A stretch of DNA of 64,000 bases from Neofusicoccum parvum (Eukaryota; Ascomycota; Dothideomycetes; Botryosphaeriales; Botryosphaeriaceae): assembly GCA_020912385.1 (NCBI GenBank), contig CP087206.1, positions 2,790,001-2,854,000 of the forward strand. Reading direction: 5' to 3'. Position 1 is the stretch's first letter, and every line of letters starts with the position of its first letter. Under the pieces are notes generated by a model that had not been told where the DNA came from, did not search any database, and saw only the letters and a program-made list of their open reading frames with translations. Made by a program: the position numbers and the translations under genes. Positions 1-11,328 of this stretch are shown here, piece after piece.

Positions 1-334
1 GCAGGAGCAGGAGCAAGAGCAAGAGCTGGGGCCGGCCATACCGATGAAGGCGATGTCGTACTTCACGTCGTCCGTGGACAGACACGGCGAGTACTGGATG
101 CGGCCAAAGGTCGAGATGCCGGAGAAGACAGAGTCGGCCTGGGCAGCGGTCAGCGGTCAGCGGGCAGCCATTGGGGCCTGGCGTCGGCAAGCTCACCTGG
201 GTGCCGCCGTCGCCGGGCAGCGAGTTGTACCAGAGACCCTTGTGGGGGCCCTCAATGGGCTTCTGGTCGTGGCCGTGGTCGCCGTGGGCGGCGGCGAGGG
301 CGGCGAGGCCGGCAGCAACAGCAAAGGTCTTCAT
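1..334 (-). CDS. Secreted agmatinase-family ureohydrolase (5' part, cut by window edge)
   Basis: Members of this family hydrolyse agmatine or related guanidino compounds to urea and an amine at a two-manganese centre. Only the N-terminal part is present. Exon 1 is 197-334 (46 codons), a 58-bp intron follows (139-196), and exon 2 is 42-138, ending in a GTATGG donor at 41. The protein starts MKTFAVAAGLAALAAA, a signal peptide, then a short His/Asp-rich stretch (HGDHGHDQ). The conserved fungal agmatinase stretch follows: GLWYNSLPGDGG, FSGISTFGRIQYSPC and KYDIAFIG. The metal-binding Asp/His motifs lie beyond the window edge, so activity cannot be judged. The start at 334 is the only ATG that gives the signal peptide. 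The intron at the edge begins with an imperfect GGAGCA/AGAGCA-type hexamer repeat (positions 1-26). Family assignment is firm; substrate (agmatine or another guanidino compound) is inference. Confidence 0.8.
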   Translation of the reverse strand, partial: MKTFAVAAGLAALAAAHGDHGHDQKPIEGPHKGLWYNSLPGDGGTQVSLPTPGPNGCPLTADRCPGRLCLLRHLDLWPHPVLAVSVHGRREVRHRLHRYGRPQLLLLLLLL

Positions 335-1287
335 GGCGAGGGGAGCGGGCGGCGTGGAGGAGGCAGGAAAGCGGCGCGGCGGGCGCTGCTTTGTATGCGG
401 GCTGGCGGCGGCAGCTTGGGCGCGGTTTTCGCGTTAGGTAAAAGAGCCAGGCAGTGCATGACGATGGCCGGCTGGGTGGTACGTCCCTGGGGCAGCTCCC
501 CCGGCCCCCGCTGGTTTGCTGGCAGCGCGCAGCCTTAGTCAGTTCGCTGTTACTACACGGCCTTACACGGCAGCAGGGCGGGCGGCAATTGGCCAGGCGG
601 GGCGGAGCGATAGAGCTTGTCCCGCATGCAGAGGACATGCTGGAGCAGATCGGCGAGCAGAGCTTGAGCACAGACGCGGCGGGCTCGAAGCTCCCCAGCG
701 GCAGCTCTGCTCGCGTTACCTAACCCCGTTTCTCACCCTGCTGCCGGCGTGTTATCCGGTGCGGCCTCTAATCGACACCGCGCTCTCCGCCCGGCTGCCC
801 GTCATTACGCGACACTGAGTAACCGCGTGCTGTCAGCCCGCAATGCGCGAGCTCCAGGCCGACGAGCGCGGCTGGCGGCCACCGCGCCCGAGACGAGGCC
901 CAGGGCCGGCCAACGTCATTGCCGCGATAAGTGAGGTCCATGACGTGCCCCGTTGCCAGCCGCGCCGCCGGCCTGAGCGACTGACCCAGCCCGTCTTGCA
1001 GGAACAGCCCGCCGCCGCCTGCAGCCCGTCTGCCGTGCCACGCGAGCCCAGCTCCAGCCCACTCGCGTGGCTCTGCGCCCTGCTGTGTACGAGTAGACCC
1101 TTCCGCCCGCGTCGAGCCGCCTTCGCACCAGCCAATGCCGCCCCGCTGATTTGAGATGCAATGGAATCTTTGCTTTTTCATTGACTTCGTGACGTGCTGT
1201 CTAGCTCTATATGCTTGTCTTCTCTCTGCATCTCTCTGCCATTGCGTGCCGGAAATGTGAATCAAGCTCCTCTTGCTCTCATGGCCG
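335..1287. other. Intergenic: agmatinase promoter and MATE gene 3' flank
   Basis: About 950 bp, GC-rich. It contains CCAAT-like motifs, for example near 585 (AATTGGCC) and 1131 (GCCAATGCC). The open frames here have no family resemblance and overlap each other on both strands, so I call no gene. It should hold the promoter of the ureohydrolase (reading left) and the terminator of the MATE gene. Confidence 0.5.
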
Positions 1288-2891
1288 TCAGCTGCCGTGC
1301 TCCCCGTTCTCTGCTCGGTCGTCGTGGTCCATCCGCTCAAACGCCTTCCGGACCTGCTTGTCCCAGTCGCTGAAGGCCACAATGGCCCACTCCAGGAACC
1401 CGACCAGATACAGCGCGATGCACTGCCCCACCCAGAGGCCGGCGAGCCCCCAGCCGTGGAAGGCGAGGTAGATGCCCAGCGGCAGCGCGCCGCAGTAGTA
1501 GCTGACGATGTTGACCGCGGCGCCAATGTGCTGGCGCCCCATGCCCCTGAGCGACCCTCCGCAGCTGCCGTTCAGCCCGTCTGCGATCTGGAACAGCGCG
1601 ACGTACGGCATGACCTTGGCCGTGAGCTTGACCACATCGTCGTCGTCGTTGAAGATGCGGGCGTAGAAGTCCTTGACGCCCATCAGCACAGCCAGCACAA
1701 TGACGCCCAGGAGCATGCTCAGCCACGCGGCCGTGTTGGCCGCCCTCGCCGCCCCCTTGGCGTTGCGGGCGCCCAGCAGGTTGCCCACGCGGGCGCTCGT
1801 CGCGACCCCGACGCCGAACGGGATCGTGTTCATGACCTGGTCGGTCGTCATGATGACACTCTGCGCCGCGAGAGGGATCGTTCCGAGCCGGCCGGCAGCC
1901 AGCGCGACGATCTCAAACGCCCACCACTCGGTCCCGACGTGGATGACGCCCAGGAAGGCCAGGCGGGAGAAGACGCGCAGGTTGCTGAACGCCTTCCACG
2001 TCCAGCCGCCCCAGCAGTCCCAGCCGTGCACGAAGCGCGCGTACGCAAGGAGAAGCAGGAAGGACAGCCAGTACGAAATGCCCGTGGCCAGAGGGGCGCC
2101 CAGCAGGCCGAGTTCGAACGTGTAGACGAACAAGTAGTTCAGCCCGGCATTGAGGGGCGAAGTGATGAGGAGCACGTAGGTGCCAGGCCTCATGATCTCT
2201 GCGAGTCATCAGCCAAGGCTGCGGCGGGTGGAACGACGTGCTTACCCTGCGCCTGCAGATACTTCTTCAAGCACTCGAAGTAGATGTACCCGAGCCCTCC
2301 GGGCACGAGCACAGAGAGGAACCTGGCCGAGTCCCGGGCAAGGTAGTCCTCCTGGCCGAGCAGCTTGAAGACGGGCTCGGCGCAGATCCACAGGATGGCC
2401 ACGGGGATGTAGAAGAGAGCCAGGATCAGGAAAGCGCGCTGCAGAATAACGCCGAGGTCATGCTTGTTCTTGCTGCCGGTGAAGCTGGCGGAGGCGAGCG
2501 TGTCAATTGCAGTAGTGCCGCCGAGGGCTATCAGCCAGGCGGTGGCCATGGCAAACATGTAGGAGAAGGCAGCGGTCGCCAGAGCCTCAGGCGACAGTCG
2601 GCCCACAATCAGCACGGAGATGGTCTGCAGCGAGTTCTGCAGCGTGTAGGCCAGGATGACGGGGACGGAGCCCTTCAGCAGGATCCAGAACTCGGCCAGC
2701 ACGAGCTGGGCGGTGCTGCGGTCTCCGTCCTCCAGGTCGTAGACCTCGCCCTCCTCGCGCTCGCGCGGCGGCAGCAGCGCGGTGCGCTCGCTCGGCGCGG
2801 CCGAGGCGGCGTCGTCTCGCTTCCGGCTCCAGCGGACGAAGCTGGGGAGCCACGACCGGCGGCTTTGGACGTCGTCCTGTCTGCTCTCCAT
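1288..2891 (-). CDS. MATE-family multidrug/toxin extrusion transporter
   Basis: This is a cation-coupled exporter of the MATE family, expected in the plasma or vacuolar membrane with 12 helices. Exon 1 is 2246-2891, a 47-bp intron is 2199-2245, and exon 2 is 1288-2198; the joined protein is 518 residues, normal for fungal MATE proteins. A charged 70-residue N-terminal tail precedes the first helix (VILAYTLQNSLQTISVLIVG). Family landmarks include TAIDTLASASFTGSKN, the segment QAQEIMRPGTY across the splice, and GVATSARVGNLLGARNAKGA in the second half. The start at 2891 (MESRQDDV, context GTCGCCATGG) was chosen because codons further upstream are GTG, not ATG. The C-terminal half, with GLNGSCGGSLRGMGRQHIGA, matches the second MatE repeat. 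The natural substrate cannot be read from the sequence. It is divergent from the MFS gene at 3977. Confidence 0.93.
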
Positions 2892-3976
2892 GGCGACAGG
2901 CACGGCAGGGCGGAGTGAGCGGGGCGGGCGTGGTGGGAAGGCGTCGGAGCAGTGCGGTCACGGCGGGCGGGGGACCAGGCCGCACAAATATCAGCGCAGC
3001 CATGGCCCATCATTTGACATGCAGACGCAGCGGACCGAGCGATTACCAGAGCATCCTCGACTGGCAGGTTGGGTAACAGGAACAGCTCAGCAGCGGTAGT
3101 CATGGCGCCAGTCAGGGCCGGGGACGGGGCCTATCGTGGCAGAGGGCGAGCTCCCCGAGCCGATCGGCAGCGGCGCGGCAGGGCTGGCGGCGGCAGGACA
3201 CAGCGCGCGGAGCGACGGCGGACGAGTGGCGGCCAGCTTATCGTCCGGACGGCAGACGGCGGGTGACTAAAGCGCGCGGGTAAGCGTTACGTGTGAGCAG
3301 CGTGGTCGAGCGGGAGGCGGGAGGCGGGCGCGGGCGCGGCGCAGCGCAGGCGACGGCGGCGCTGACGACACGACCGCGAGCTTCTGGCATTGACGGCGGG
3401 GGCCAGGTGCGGCGGGCGGCGTCGCGGGGCTGCTGGCACTGCTGCGGCGGCGGCGAGGTGAGGCAGCGCCAGTGCCAGTGCCAGTGGCAGCGCCAGCGCT
3501 GCGGGAGCGGCTGGCGGGCTGGGCGCGGGACGTGGTCGCTAAGAGCGCGGCCGCGCAGGCGTCGCGCATTGCCTGACTCGGCGTAACGATACCAGGCCCA
3601 GATCAGAACGCGTCCGTAACCTAGATTTATGGATCCGGGGCCGCAGGCGAATCACACCCTGCGTGCGCCTCGGCCGTGCCTCCTCCAACGAGATAAGCAT
3701 GCTCGCTGCGCAGGGGACTGTGCCGCCTGGCGTGCGATAGATGAGGGCGCGTCTTCAGTCATCGTCGCCAGCCCAGCCCGATACTGCGGATGGCGTGTCT
3801 AGGGGCTGTCTCTGTGCCACACGCCCCGGTGCCGGTATATCTTCCTCAGTTCCAGCCGCCTGTCTCCTGCCGCGCGATCTGCGTAACCTTATATACTCCA
3901 AGCCGCCAGGGCCTGTAGCCGCAGCCGCCCCCAGATCTCTCCGTCCATTCCCTCGCCTGTCCGCGAACCCGTCGTC
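2892..3976. other. Divergent promoter region between MATE and MFS genes
   Basis: About 1.1 kb, strongly GC-rich in its left two thirds. It carries a short imperfect tandem repeat of CCAGTG/CCAGCG units near 3470-3500, and a pyrimidine-rich stretch just before the ATG at 3977 that looks like a 5' UTR. No credible coding frame was found. Confidence 0.5.
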
Positions 3977-6029
3977 ATGGACCCGGCCGCCAACGTCGTG
4001 GCGGACCCGCCCGCGAGCGAGCAGACGAGCGACGAACCCAAGCTCGACGCGAAGCCTGACCCCGACAACGAGAAGGTGCCTGCTGCCGTCGAGGCCGACC
4101 TGGCGGTGGTGCTGAGGGACGGTCTGAAGCTGCACCCGCAGCCCACCTCCGACCCTCTCGATCCCCTGAACTGGTCCAAGGCAAAGAAGAACACTGTTCT
4201 TGCTATTGTCATGTCTCTGTAGGTGCTGCCGGGCCCATTTCCCCCTTGGCGCGCCACCCGAGCGCCCGAAACCCGTCAAGCGAGCTGCGCCTGAACACCC
4301 ACCATGGGCAGTTGCAGCAGTCGTGCCCATGGAAACGTACCTTCTTGTGCAGTATTTTCACGTCCGGACGACTGCTCCAACTGCCCAAGCCGTGTGCACT
4401 TTGTTCCGGAAGCGTTCGGGGCCGCGAGCTTACCATGTCCAAATTCTCAACACCACCCCTTTCCATCAACACCCTCCACCCATACACTTCAAAACAACTC
4501 CAGTGCTGCTCGTACTAACCTATTGCAGCTATTGGCTCTTCACATATCTCACAACGACCACTGTCGGTCCCCTTTCCTTCTCTTTTCCCTCCTCTTTTGA
4601 ATTGCAGACGTTGATTTTGCTCAGGTGCCTTCCTTTGCTCTCGTGATGGAGCAATACGGGATATCGCTGGCGCAAATGAACTGGACTGTGGCCATCCCAG
4701 CGCTGGGCCTTGCTGTTGGCCCGCTCATCTGGTCTTCGCTGGCCGACATTTACGGCCGCCGCATAGTCTTCATCGTCGGCACGACCATGGCCTTCGCCTC
4801 GACCATTGGCGCGGCAAAGGCGCCGAACTACGGCGGGTACATGGCAGCAAGGTTCTTCCAGGGCCTGGGGGTTGCTCCTGCCTCCACGGTCGGGCTGGCC
4901 ATCATAAACGACATGTTCTTCGAGTACGAGAGGGGCGAGAAGATCGGCCTGTGGGTGCTGGCCATCGACCAGGGGCTGCTGATGGGCCCGCTCATCGGCG
5001 GCGCCATGAACATTGTCGACCAGTACTGGGTCCAATGGCTGAACGCCATCCTGTTTGCCGTCGTGCTCGCTGCCGAGATCTTTTTGCTGCCGGAGACGCT
5101 GTATCCGCGGAACCAGATGCTGACCAAGATGCCGTATGCCGAGAGCGACTCGGCCGCCGTGGACGTGGAGAAGACGCAGCGCCGGCCCAGCATTGCCCAG
5201 GACGTGTCGTTGAAGCGCACGACGCAGCTTCCCTTCCTCAACGTCGCACCCGTGCCCGGCATGCAGCACCCGAAGGTGTGGGACGCGCTGATGCGCTTCG
5301 TCTACACGTGGAAGTACGCTGCCGTGTCCGGCACCATCTGCATCTACTCGTTCGGCTGGTACTGGTGGGTCCTGTCCATCATCACCTACATCCCGACGGC
5401 CTACGTCCAGTACAAGCCGGAGATCCAGGGGCTGCTGTTCATCGGACTGATCCTCGGGACGCTCTTCGCCGAGGTCTTCTGCTCGGGGCGGCTGTCCGAC
5501 TGGATCGTGACCAGGCTGACCAAGAGGAACGGCGGCGTCAAGGTGGCCGAGATGCGGCTCTGGCTCGCGTACCCGGCCAGCCTGGTGACGGCCATCGGGC
5601 TGATCGTCTGGGGCATTTCCATCGACAAGGGGTACCACTGGATCGTCGGGCAGGTTGCCTTCTTCCTCTGTAAGTGCCACGCTCTTTCTCTCCGGGCCGC
5701 GGGTGCTGACGGCCGGCGCAGTTGCGGCAGGGATCCAGATGGGCAACACGGTGATCGCGGCATACGTCGTCGACTGCTACCCGCTGCAGTCGATGAGCGT
5801 CATCACGTTCTACGCCGTGATCCTGAACCTTAGCGCCTTCGTTAACCCGTTCTTCATCGTGCCGTGGGTGGATGCGAGCGGGTACACATGGACGTTTGCG
5901 GCACAGGGCATTATTACCTTCTTCTTTTGCGTGCCGGCGCTGGGGTTGATGCATTACTTTGGGCCCTCGATCAGGGCGAAGACAGGGCACCCCGGCTGGG
6001 TCAACCCGGAGTACGACACCGTCATCTAG
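3977..6029 (+). CDS. MFS transporter, DHA1-like fungal carrier
   Basis: A 12-helix drug/proton or polyamine-type antiporter-like carrier. Exons are 3977-4218, 4529-4562, 4625-5669 and 5722-6029, giving 542 residues. Intron 1 is long (310 bp) but ends in a perfect TACTAAC branch motif at 4513-4519 followed by TTGCAG. Intron 2 is uncertain. Joining ACT to GTGCCTTCC gives TTTTVPSFALVMEQYG, which matches the family pattern, but the donor is an atypical GTCGGT. A donor two codon positions later with an acceptor at 4608 also stays in frame. Landmarks are SDPLDPLNWSKAKKN before helix 1, the signature ADIYGRRIVFIVG between helices 2 and 3, and GLLMGPLIGG in helix 5. The cytosolic loop around residues 250-310 is hydrophilic, as usual. 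The substrate is unknown. Confidence 0.92.
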
Positions 6030-6620
6030 GCGGGCTCGGCCGGCGGCTGGCGGGAGAATAATGTTTAGAGACCGATGCTGCTGGCGCTCCCGGCGCTGGG
6101 CGCGCGGAGGGTGGAGGCGGCGGCGGGCGCGGTGGGCGGTGGGCGGGCTATATAGATCCCCCTTGCGGGCAGCACGCGGTCATACTGCTTACCTTTACGA
6201 CACTGGAACTCGCCTGCGGTGGGACGTGTTTGTCACGCATTACCCAATGCCCCAGGCTTGGCGGGCGCCCCCATTATGTAACTGGAAGCAAGATCGCCGG
6301 CGGGGCAGCATGACTCGTCGCCCGCCGCCGCCGCTGGCGCTTGCTTGCCAGTAGCGGGAGCTCCTCCACCGTCTGGCTGCAAGCGCGGACAGGCGCGTTT
6401 TTGTGTAGGCTCGTCCTGCGTCGCCAGCCAGCCGCCGCCGCCTGCGGACCGAGCAGGCCGTGCCCGGCGAGCTGCCTGCTGCGTGGGGCTCGCGATGCCA
6501 CATGGCGCAATCGTCGGCGGGAGCCAATGGCAGCGTCCAGGTCTTATCCCGTATCGCAGCTCGACGACCTCCCCGTCGCAGGCAGCAGTGACAATGCCAT
6601 CGCCGCCATAGCACGCCGTG
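6030..6620. other. Intergenic between two MFS genes
   Basis: About 590 bp holding the terminator of the upstream MFS gene and the promoter of the next. A TATA-like TATATAGA lies near 6149-6156 and a CCAAT box near 6520. Nothing else is recognisable. Confidence 0.45.
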
Positions 6621-8335
6621 ATGGCTGTCGAACACCGCGCCGCCGGCTCTGACGAGCGGTCGCCCCTCCTGCCCGCGACTGCGCCCTCGCCCTCGCTCGA
6701 GCAGCACCGCCGGAAGTGGAGCCCCGCCGCCATCTCGTACCTCTTCCTGCTGGTCATCATAGCCGGCGTGACCGCCGACAACGTCTCCCTGCCCGCCTTC
6801 ACGCGGATCTACGAGTCAATCTACTGCCGCCAGTACTACGCCGAGCACGACCCGAGCCTGATCGGGCGCGACGGCGGCGATGGCGTGCCCGAGGAGTTCT
6901 GCAAGATCTCGCAGGTGCAGGGCGAGGTTGCCATGCTGCGGGCCTGGCAGACCTTCTTCGACTCTGTTGGGAGTGAGTTCGCACCGAGCGCCGATGCACA
7001 CTCGACTGACTGAGCCGCAGCCATCTCGCTCGCCGTGCCGTGGGGCTACTACGCCGACGTGCGGGGCCGCAAGCCGGTCCTTGTCATGGTGACAGCCTCG
7101 CTGCTCGCCAGGGCCGTGTGGATGCAGGTCGTCTGTGGGTGCCAGTGCCGTCTGGAATGCCGCAATGCTGTGCTGACAAGGAGTGGCAGGCTACTTCTGG
7201 AGCGTTTTCCCCATCAGAACAATCTGGCTGGCCGGACTGCACTCCATCACGGGCGGGAGCCCCATGTTCGCCGCGCTGGCCTTCGTCGTCGTTGCTGACG
7301 TTATGCCGCAAGAGGAAAGGCATGTTGCCCTCACCTGGCCTGTTACGAATGCGGCTGTGGGCTGACTGAACCAGAGTCGCCATGTTCTTCCGCTACGGGG
7401 CCTCCCAGCTCTTTGCAACGTTCATTTCGTCGCCCCTGGCCGCCTTTCTCATGCAGTTTGGTCTCTTCGTGCCAACAGTAGTCGGCACATGTCTCATGGG
7501 CCTGATGGTTGCCTTGACCTCTTTGCTCCCGGAAACGCTGAACTACTCTGCAGGCGCGGCTCAAAGCTGCGACACGACGCCGCCTCCCAAGAGCAGCGGG
7601 ACGGTGAGGGAGCGTGTCCGTCAAATTCCAGCCCGGGTGCGCGACTCCACCGCCTTCCTTTGGTCTGACATCCGCGTTGCCATTCTTGTGCCGACGTACC
7701 TGGTGCATATGCTCATGTACGAAACCAACAACTTGCTCGTGCAGTACGCGTCTGCTCGATTCAACATAGCAATCTCCCGCGCCACGCTCATCATCGCCCT
7801 GCAGTCTGCGCTGATCATCGTCCAACTCCTGTTAATCCTGCCGGCCGTCACTCGCTTCCTCACGGCCCGCCTGCACACCTCTCCGCAGCGCAAGGATCTC
7901 CTGTTAGCACGGTGGTCGGCGTTGCTCCTGTCGGCCGGCTTTCTCGGTGTCGGCCTCGCACCGACACTGCCATTGCTCGTAGCTGCGGTCCCCTTCGAGG
8001 TCGCCGGGTGGGGGTTTATGTTTGTGACGCGCAGCCTGATTACCGCCTTTGTGGAGCCGCATCACGTCGCCAGGCTCTACACGGTGCTGACCCTGGTGGA
8101 CGTTGCGGGCTTGATGCTCGGCGCTCCCGCCTTTGCCTGGCTGTTCGACCGCGGGCTGGAGGCTGGAGGCGCGGCGGCCGGGCTGCCGTTCGTCGTCTGC
8201 AGCGCCATGATCGCCGCCGCCGGGGCGCTGATGCTGCTCATCCGAGTTGAGGACGGGCCGACGGCAGGGGCAGGGCGACGGGAAGGCTTGCTGGCTCGGC
8301 CGGAGGAGAGCAGCGGCGCAGATCCGGAGTCGTGA
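6621..8335 (+). CDS. MFS transporter, second and unrelated subfamily
   Basis: Exons are 6621-6972, 7021-7134, 7190-7319 and 7375-8335, giving 518 residues. The start is MAVEHRAAGSDERSPLLPA at 6621; the codon before it is GTG. The N-terminal ERSPLLP motif, a large first luminal loop with Cys residues (IYCRQYYAEHD, EEFCKIS) and the motif GYYADVRGRKPVL between helices 2 and 3 mark it as a general-substrate MFS carrier resembling the SLC46/Tet-like branch, not the DHA1 gene next door. Intron 3 (7320-7374) begins with GC, not GT (AG|GCATGT), and ends in CAG after a GCTGAC branch motif. This GC-AG splice is the only choice that restores the frame EERVAMFFRYG. The protein ends with a short acidic tail. 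The transported compound cannot be inferred. Confidence 0.9.
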
Positions 8336-8592
8336 TTAGCAGCCGCCGCGAGGGCAGCGGACTTTCTGCCCCTTCGACAACGTCATCACGGAAACGAATG
8401 GCAGCGCCGGCCGATAGGGCTCCGCATACGGGCCCTGGGTGCCACGGATGCGTGTATAGAGGGTTGCATGAAGAATGGAAATGATGCGATGCCCCCAATC
8501 TCCGAGCCCGTTTGAAACTTCGCTGCGACGCCAACGCAAAGGCTAATGGCCGCGGGCAGCGAACACGACGTCTCCCGCACGCCGTTTCGACC

Positions 8593-8625
<33 letters not shown>
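8593..8625. repeat. (CCG)n microsatellite
   Basis: About ten and a half perfect CCG units in the 3' flank of the second MFS gene. It encodes Pro, Ala or Gly runs in spurious frames and is likely length-variable. Confidence 0.9.
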
Positions 8626-9966
8626 GCTAGGCTCGTCTGCCGCGATCGCTCCGGCGCCGGACCTGAGCTGTTAGGCCTGGAGCCCCGGCTATAAATGCAT
8701 ATAAGGCTGCCGCACTCCCGCCCCATCGCTAAGCGAGCCGGCCGCTAATACACGATGGCCCAATGGGCGGCCCCGACGAGATTGGCGCTCCGATGCTCCC
8801 ATTTCCGGATGCGAGCCGGGCTATCGATTTTCTGCGTTAAAAGTAGTGCTCACTCCGTACTTACCTCGGGTCCCTCCTTGCACAGCAGTGTCTCTGCTTT
8901 ACGAGTGTGCGTGGCAGTGTCGGGGAACGCGGCGAACGCGGCGAAAAACACGGGCGGCGGACCAGCGGATATCCACTCCATCTCGCACGTAGGCTGTTGC
9001 CAAGAGGGAGGATATTATTGTCCTGTCTAACCCATGGCTACCGGCAACGTCCCGGATCCCGGCAAGCTACCCTCCGGCTCGTCTTCCCACCGCAGTTCCT
9101 GCCCTTTGCACCCCTCTTTCGGATTCTCTCCCCAGCATGAGACAGTCATGCTGCTTTTTTGGTGCTCATTGGCCTTGTCTCTGCAGCATCAAGGGCACCG
9201 AAAGTGAGAGTTTAATTCCAGCGTATTCGAGGCTTGCATAGCTCTTTGCCTTGGTCGTGGTTGGGTACCAAGAGAATATTGTCGGAGAATGGCGGCTCAA
9301 AGTTTCTGCAGCAGGATATTTGAGCAACTTTGTTTATGCAGTAAACAGCCGTCTTACGTGCCTACGTCATGATTATTGATAAGGGCTTGAAGACGTGGCC
9401 TGTAAATGCAAATAGGCTGCAGCCAGTTCTGATCGCAACCAATGGATCTTGCAACCAAAGACCACACCATTGCACCTGCTGTCCAAATATGGTGCGCCCT
9501 TTTCAAAGAACGACCAGGGAATAGAAGCATATAGTCCATAGGGTTTGAGTATTTCACCCGGGCGTTGAAGCGCAACAAGAAATGCGTGGGACTCTGGAAA
9601 TGTAGTTCAACACAAGCATATGATCTCTATTACTGCATGTTCTCGTCACAAGGATTTGAGGTAGTGTGTCCCCACGCAAGCTGGAAAGTGCATGTTGAAC
9701 TATTCCACCCAGATGTGACCCGTTGAAGATTTGTAAACAAATGTAAGGTATGAGGATTGGGAGGCTTACTTTGCACGGTACGTAGTTAAATAGGCTGCTG
9801 TTTACAGAGATCTGGCCCAAAATAGTAGAATGATATCATAAGGGTCCACCAGTACTTTCCACTACCATGGTTGCGAATCCGAGCAGTACCGTGGAATGAT
9901 GAATTGAGAACTCTGGTAACTCTGGTAATGTACAACGGCTTTTTCCTACCTTCAAACGAGCCCGAA

Positions 9967-9974
9967 TATAAAAT
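9967..9974 (+). promoter_or_regulatory. TATA-like box of the small membrane-protein gene
   Basis: TATAAAAT lies 91 bases before the ATG at 10065, in a short AT-rich patch. The position fits a core promoter, but transcription start is not known. Confidence 0.4.
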
Positions 9975-10064
9975 CTGTTCCCTGCTCGCACCACCGCAAG
10001 ATTTTCAAAAAAAATACACAAAGCCAGCTAGAGGTCAAGACTTCCCTCCGCAGAGCCGCCCGTC

Positions 10065-10715
10065 ATGCAGAAATCCAGCTCATCCGCCTCTCCCACCACC
10101 AACCCCTTCGCCGACCCTCCATCGCGAGCACAAACGGACATCGAGCTCGGCGAGATCACCAGCACGATGCAGCATCACCACTCTCCCACAGCTCCCAACA
10201 ACTGCGGCGGCAGCGGCAACAAGAACAAGGCCTCCATCTGGGCCCGCACGACCTCCTCCCTCCGCGCCATCAGCTTCGCCGACGTTATTTATTCCCTGCA
10301 CCTCCTCCACGCCCTCAGCGGCCTCCTCGCCGCCGGCATCTACGCCGGCGCCCACGCGCACGACCACGCGGACGAGCAGGGCACCGCCTCCTGCCAGTAC
10401 GGACCGTACCGCAACGCGGACGGCAGCCTCCCCGACGCGGCGGCCTGGGTCGCCGCGTGGGCCATCTTCACCGTCGTTGCCGGCTACTCGGCCGCGGTGC
10501 TGCAGGCCATCGTGAGCGGGGGGCCGCGGTCGAGAGGACAGTATCCAGACAGCACGTCGCAGGAGGCGCGTGGCTTGAGCCTCTACCGGGGGCTTGCTCT
10601 GGTTGCCGGGTGGTTCTTTGGATTGCTGATTGTCGTGGTTGGTGTGTGTGTGCGTACTTGCAAGGGGGACCTCAGCTTGGAGGGAGTCGTATGTAAGCAC
10701 ATGGGTGCATCGTAG
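10065..10715 (+). CDS. Uncharacterised small membrane protein, three predicted helices
   Basis: A single-exon frame of 216 residues that I do not recognise. Residues 1-68 form a polar Ser/Thr/Pro/Asn-rich tail with an HHH run. Predicted helices are about 72-95 (SLHLLHALSGLLAAGIYAGA), 126-149 (AAWVAAWAIFTVVAGYSAAV) and 175-197 (ALVAGWFFGLLIVVVGVCV). A loop between helices 1 and 2 has an H-rich stretch (GAHAHDHADE) and one Cys. The start is supported by a TATA-like element 91 bases upstream and a pyrimidine-rich leader. The helix pattern and the strong codon GC bias compared with AT-rich flanks favour a real gene. The last 20 residues may be altered by an unrecognised intron, because a GTGTGTGTG stretch lies at the end of helix 3. 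Confidence 0.6.
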   Translation: MQKSSSSASPTTNPFADPPSRAQTDIELGEITSTMQHHHSPTAPNNCGGSGNKNKASIWARTTSSLRAISFADVIYSLHLLHALSGLLAAGIYAGAHAHDHADEQGTASCQYGPYRNADGSLPDAAAWVAAWAIFTVVAGYSAAVLQAIVSGGPRSRGQYPDSTSQEARGLSLYRGLALVAGWFFGLLIVVVGVCVRTCKGDLSLEGVVCKHMGAS

Positions 10716-11328
10716 AAGACAAAGGTGTGACTGGAACATCGTGTTGATCTCGAAATACATTATCACTCGACTCGCAACGGCAAAGCAGACTTCAGAACAA
10801 CGAAACATTGATCTCGTGGTATCTCGGGTATAGTTTCTTATGGACAAGGGGAGGAGGCGCTGTACCTATCGACATATGACAGACATCAACATGTTCAGGG
10901 GACAATACTGAACGCTCAAGGGGGAAGCCCAAAGCCTACAAAAAGAAAAAAAGTGGAGGGACAAAGGGTGGAAGAAGAAAGTATCGACAAGAAGAAAATG
11001 ATTCGTTTCCCCCTGGCACCTGGAACCAGACGCCTCCTCTACCCTTCAGAGTCTTCCTTTTCACACGCGCGCCCTGCGCAGTCGTCATCGGTCGTCATCG
11101 GCCAACAAGAGAAAGATAGAGAGCAGAGTTGCTTTTGCGTTCTTTTGGTGTGGTGATTCACCACAAAGCAAGCCGCCGACCCGCACCGACCGTGACCGTT
11201 CATTCCATCATGTCCACGTTAACCGATTGTGTATTTTCTTTTTCTTGCCTTTCCTTTCCAAGTATCGATGTTTTGATTTTTTGCTCTTTGTGAACCCTCA
11301 GCCTGCCACGACAACACCGCCATCCGCC
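10716..11328. other. Intergenic, convergent 3' flanks
   Basis: About 610 bp between two genes that point toward each other. It is AT-rich, with short A-rich runs near 10940 (AAAAAGAAAAAAAG) and pyrimidine tracts near 11230. It probably holds both 3' UTRs. No gene is seen. Confidence 0.5.

Larger units (their letters stand above)
8336..10064. other. Intergenic with CCG microsatellite, becoming AT-richer to the right
   Basis: About 1.7 kb. The left part holds a CCG microsatellite (8593-8624) and TATA-like elements near 8690-8706 (CTATAAATGCATATAAGG) facing a short open frame at 8755 that I do not regard as a gene. From about 9180 the composition becomes more AT-rich. No coding family is seen. 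Confidence 0.45.

Noticed and set aside
1273..2283. 336-codon plus-strand frame over the MATE gene
   Set aside because: Antisense shadow of the MATE exons with no family features.
4362..4376. ACGTCCGGACG near the MFS gene as a third hairpin copy
   Set aside because: Only the central CGTCCGGACG is shared; the GAGTTGAA/CATTCG arm sequence and second arm are absent.
4529..5749. 406-codon minus-strand frame over MFS gene 1
   Set aside because: Shadow frame opposite a clear transporter gene; the His/Arg/Asp-rich product is an artefact of GC-rich codons.
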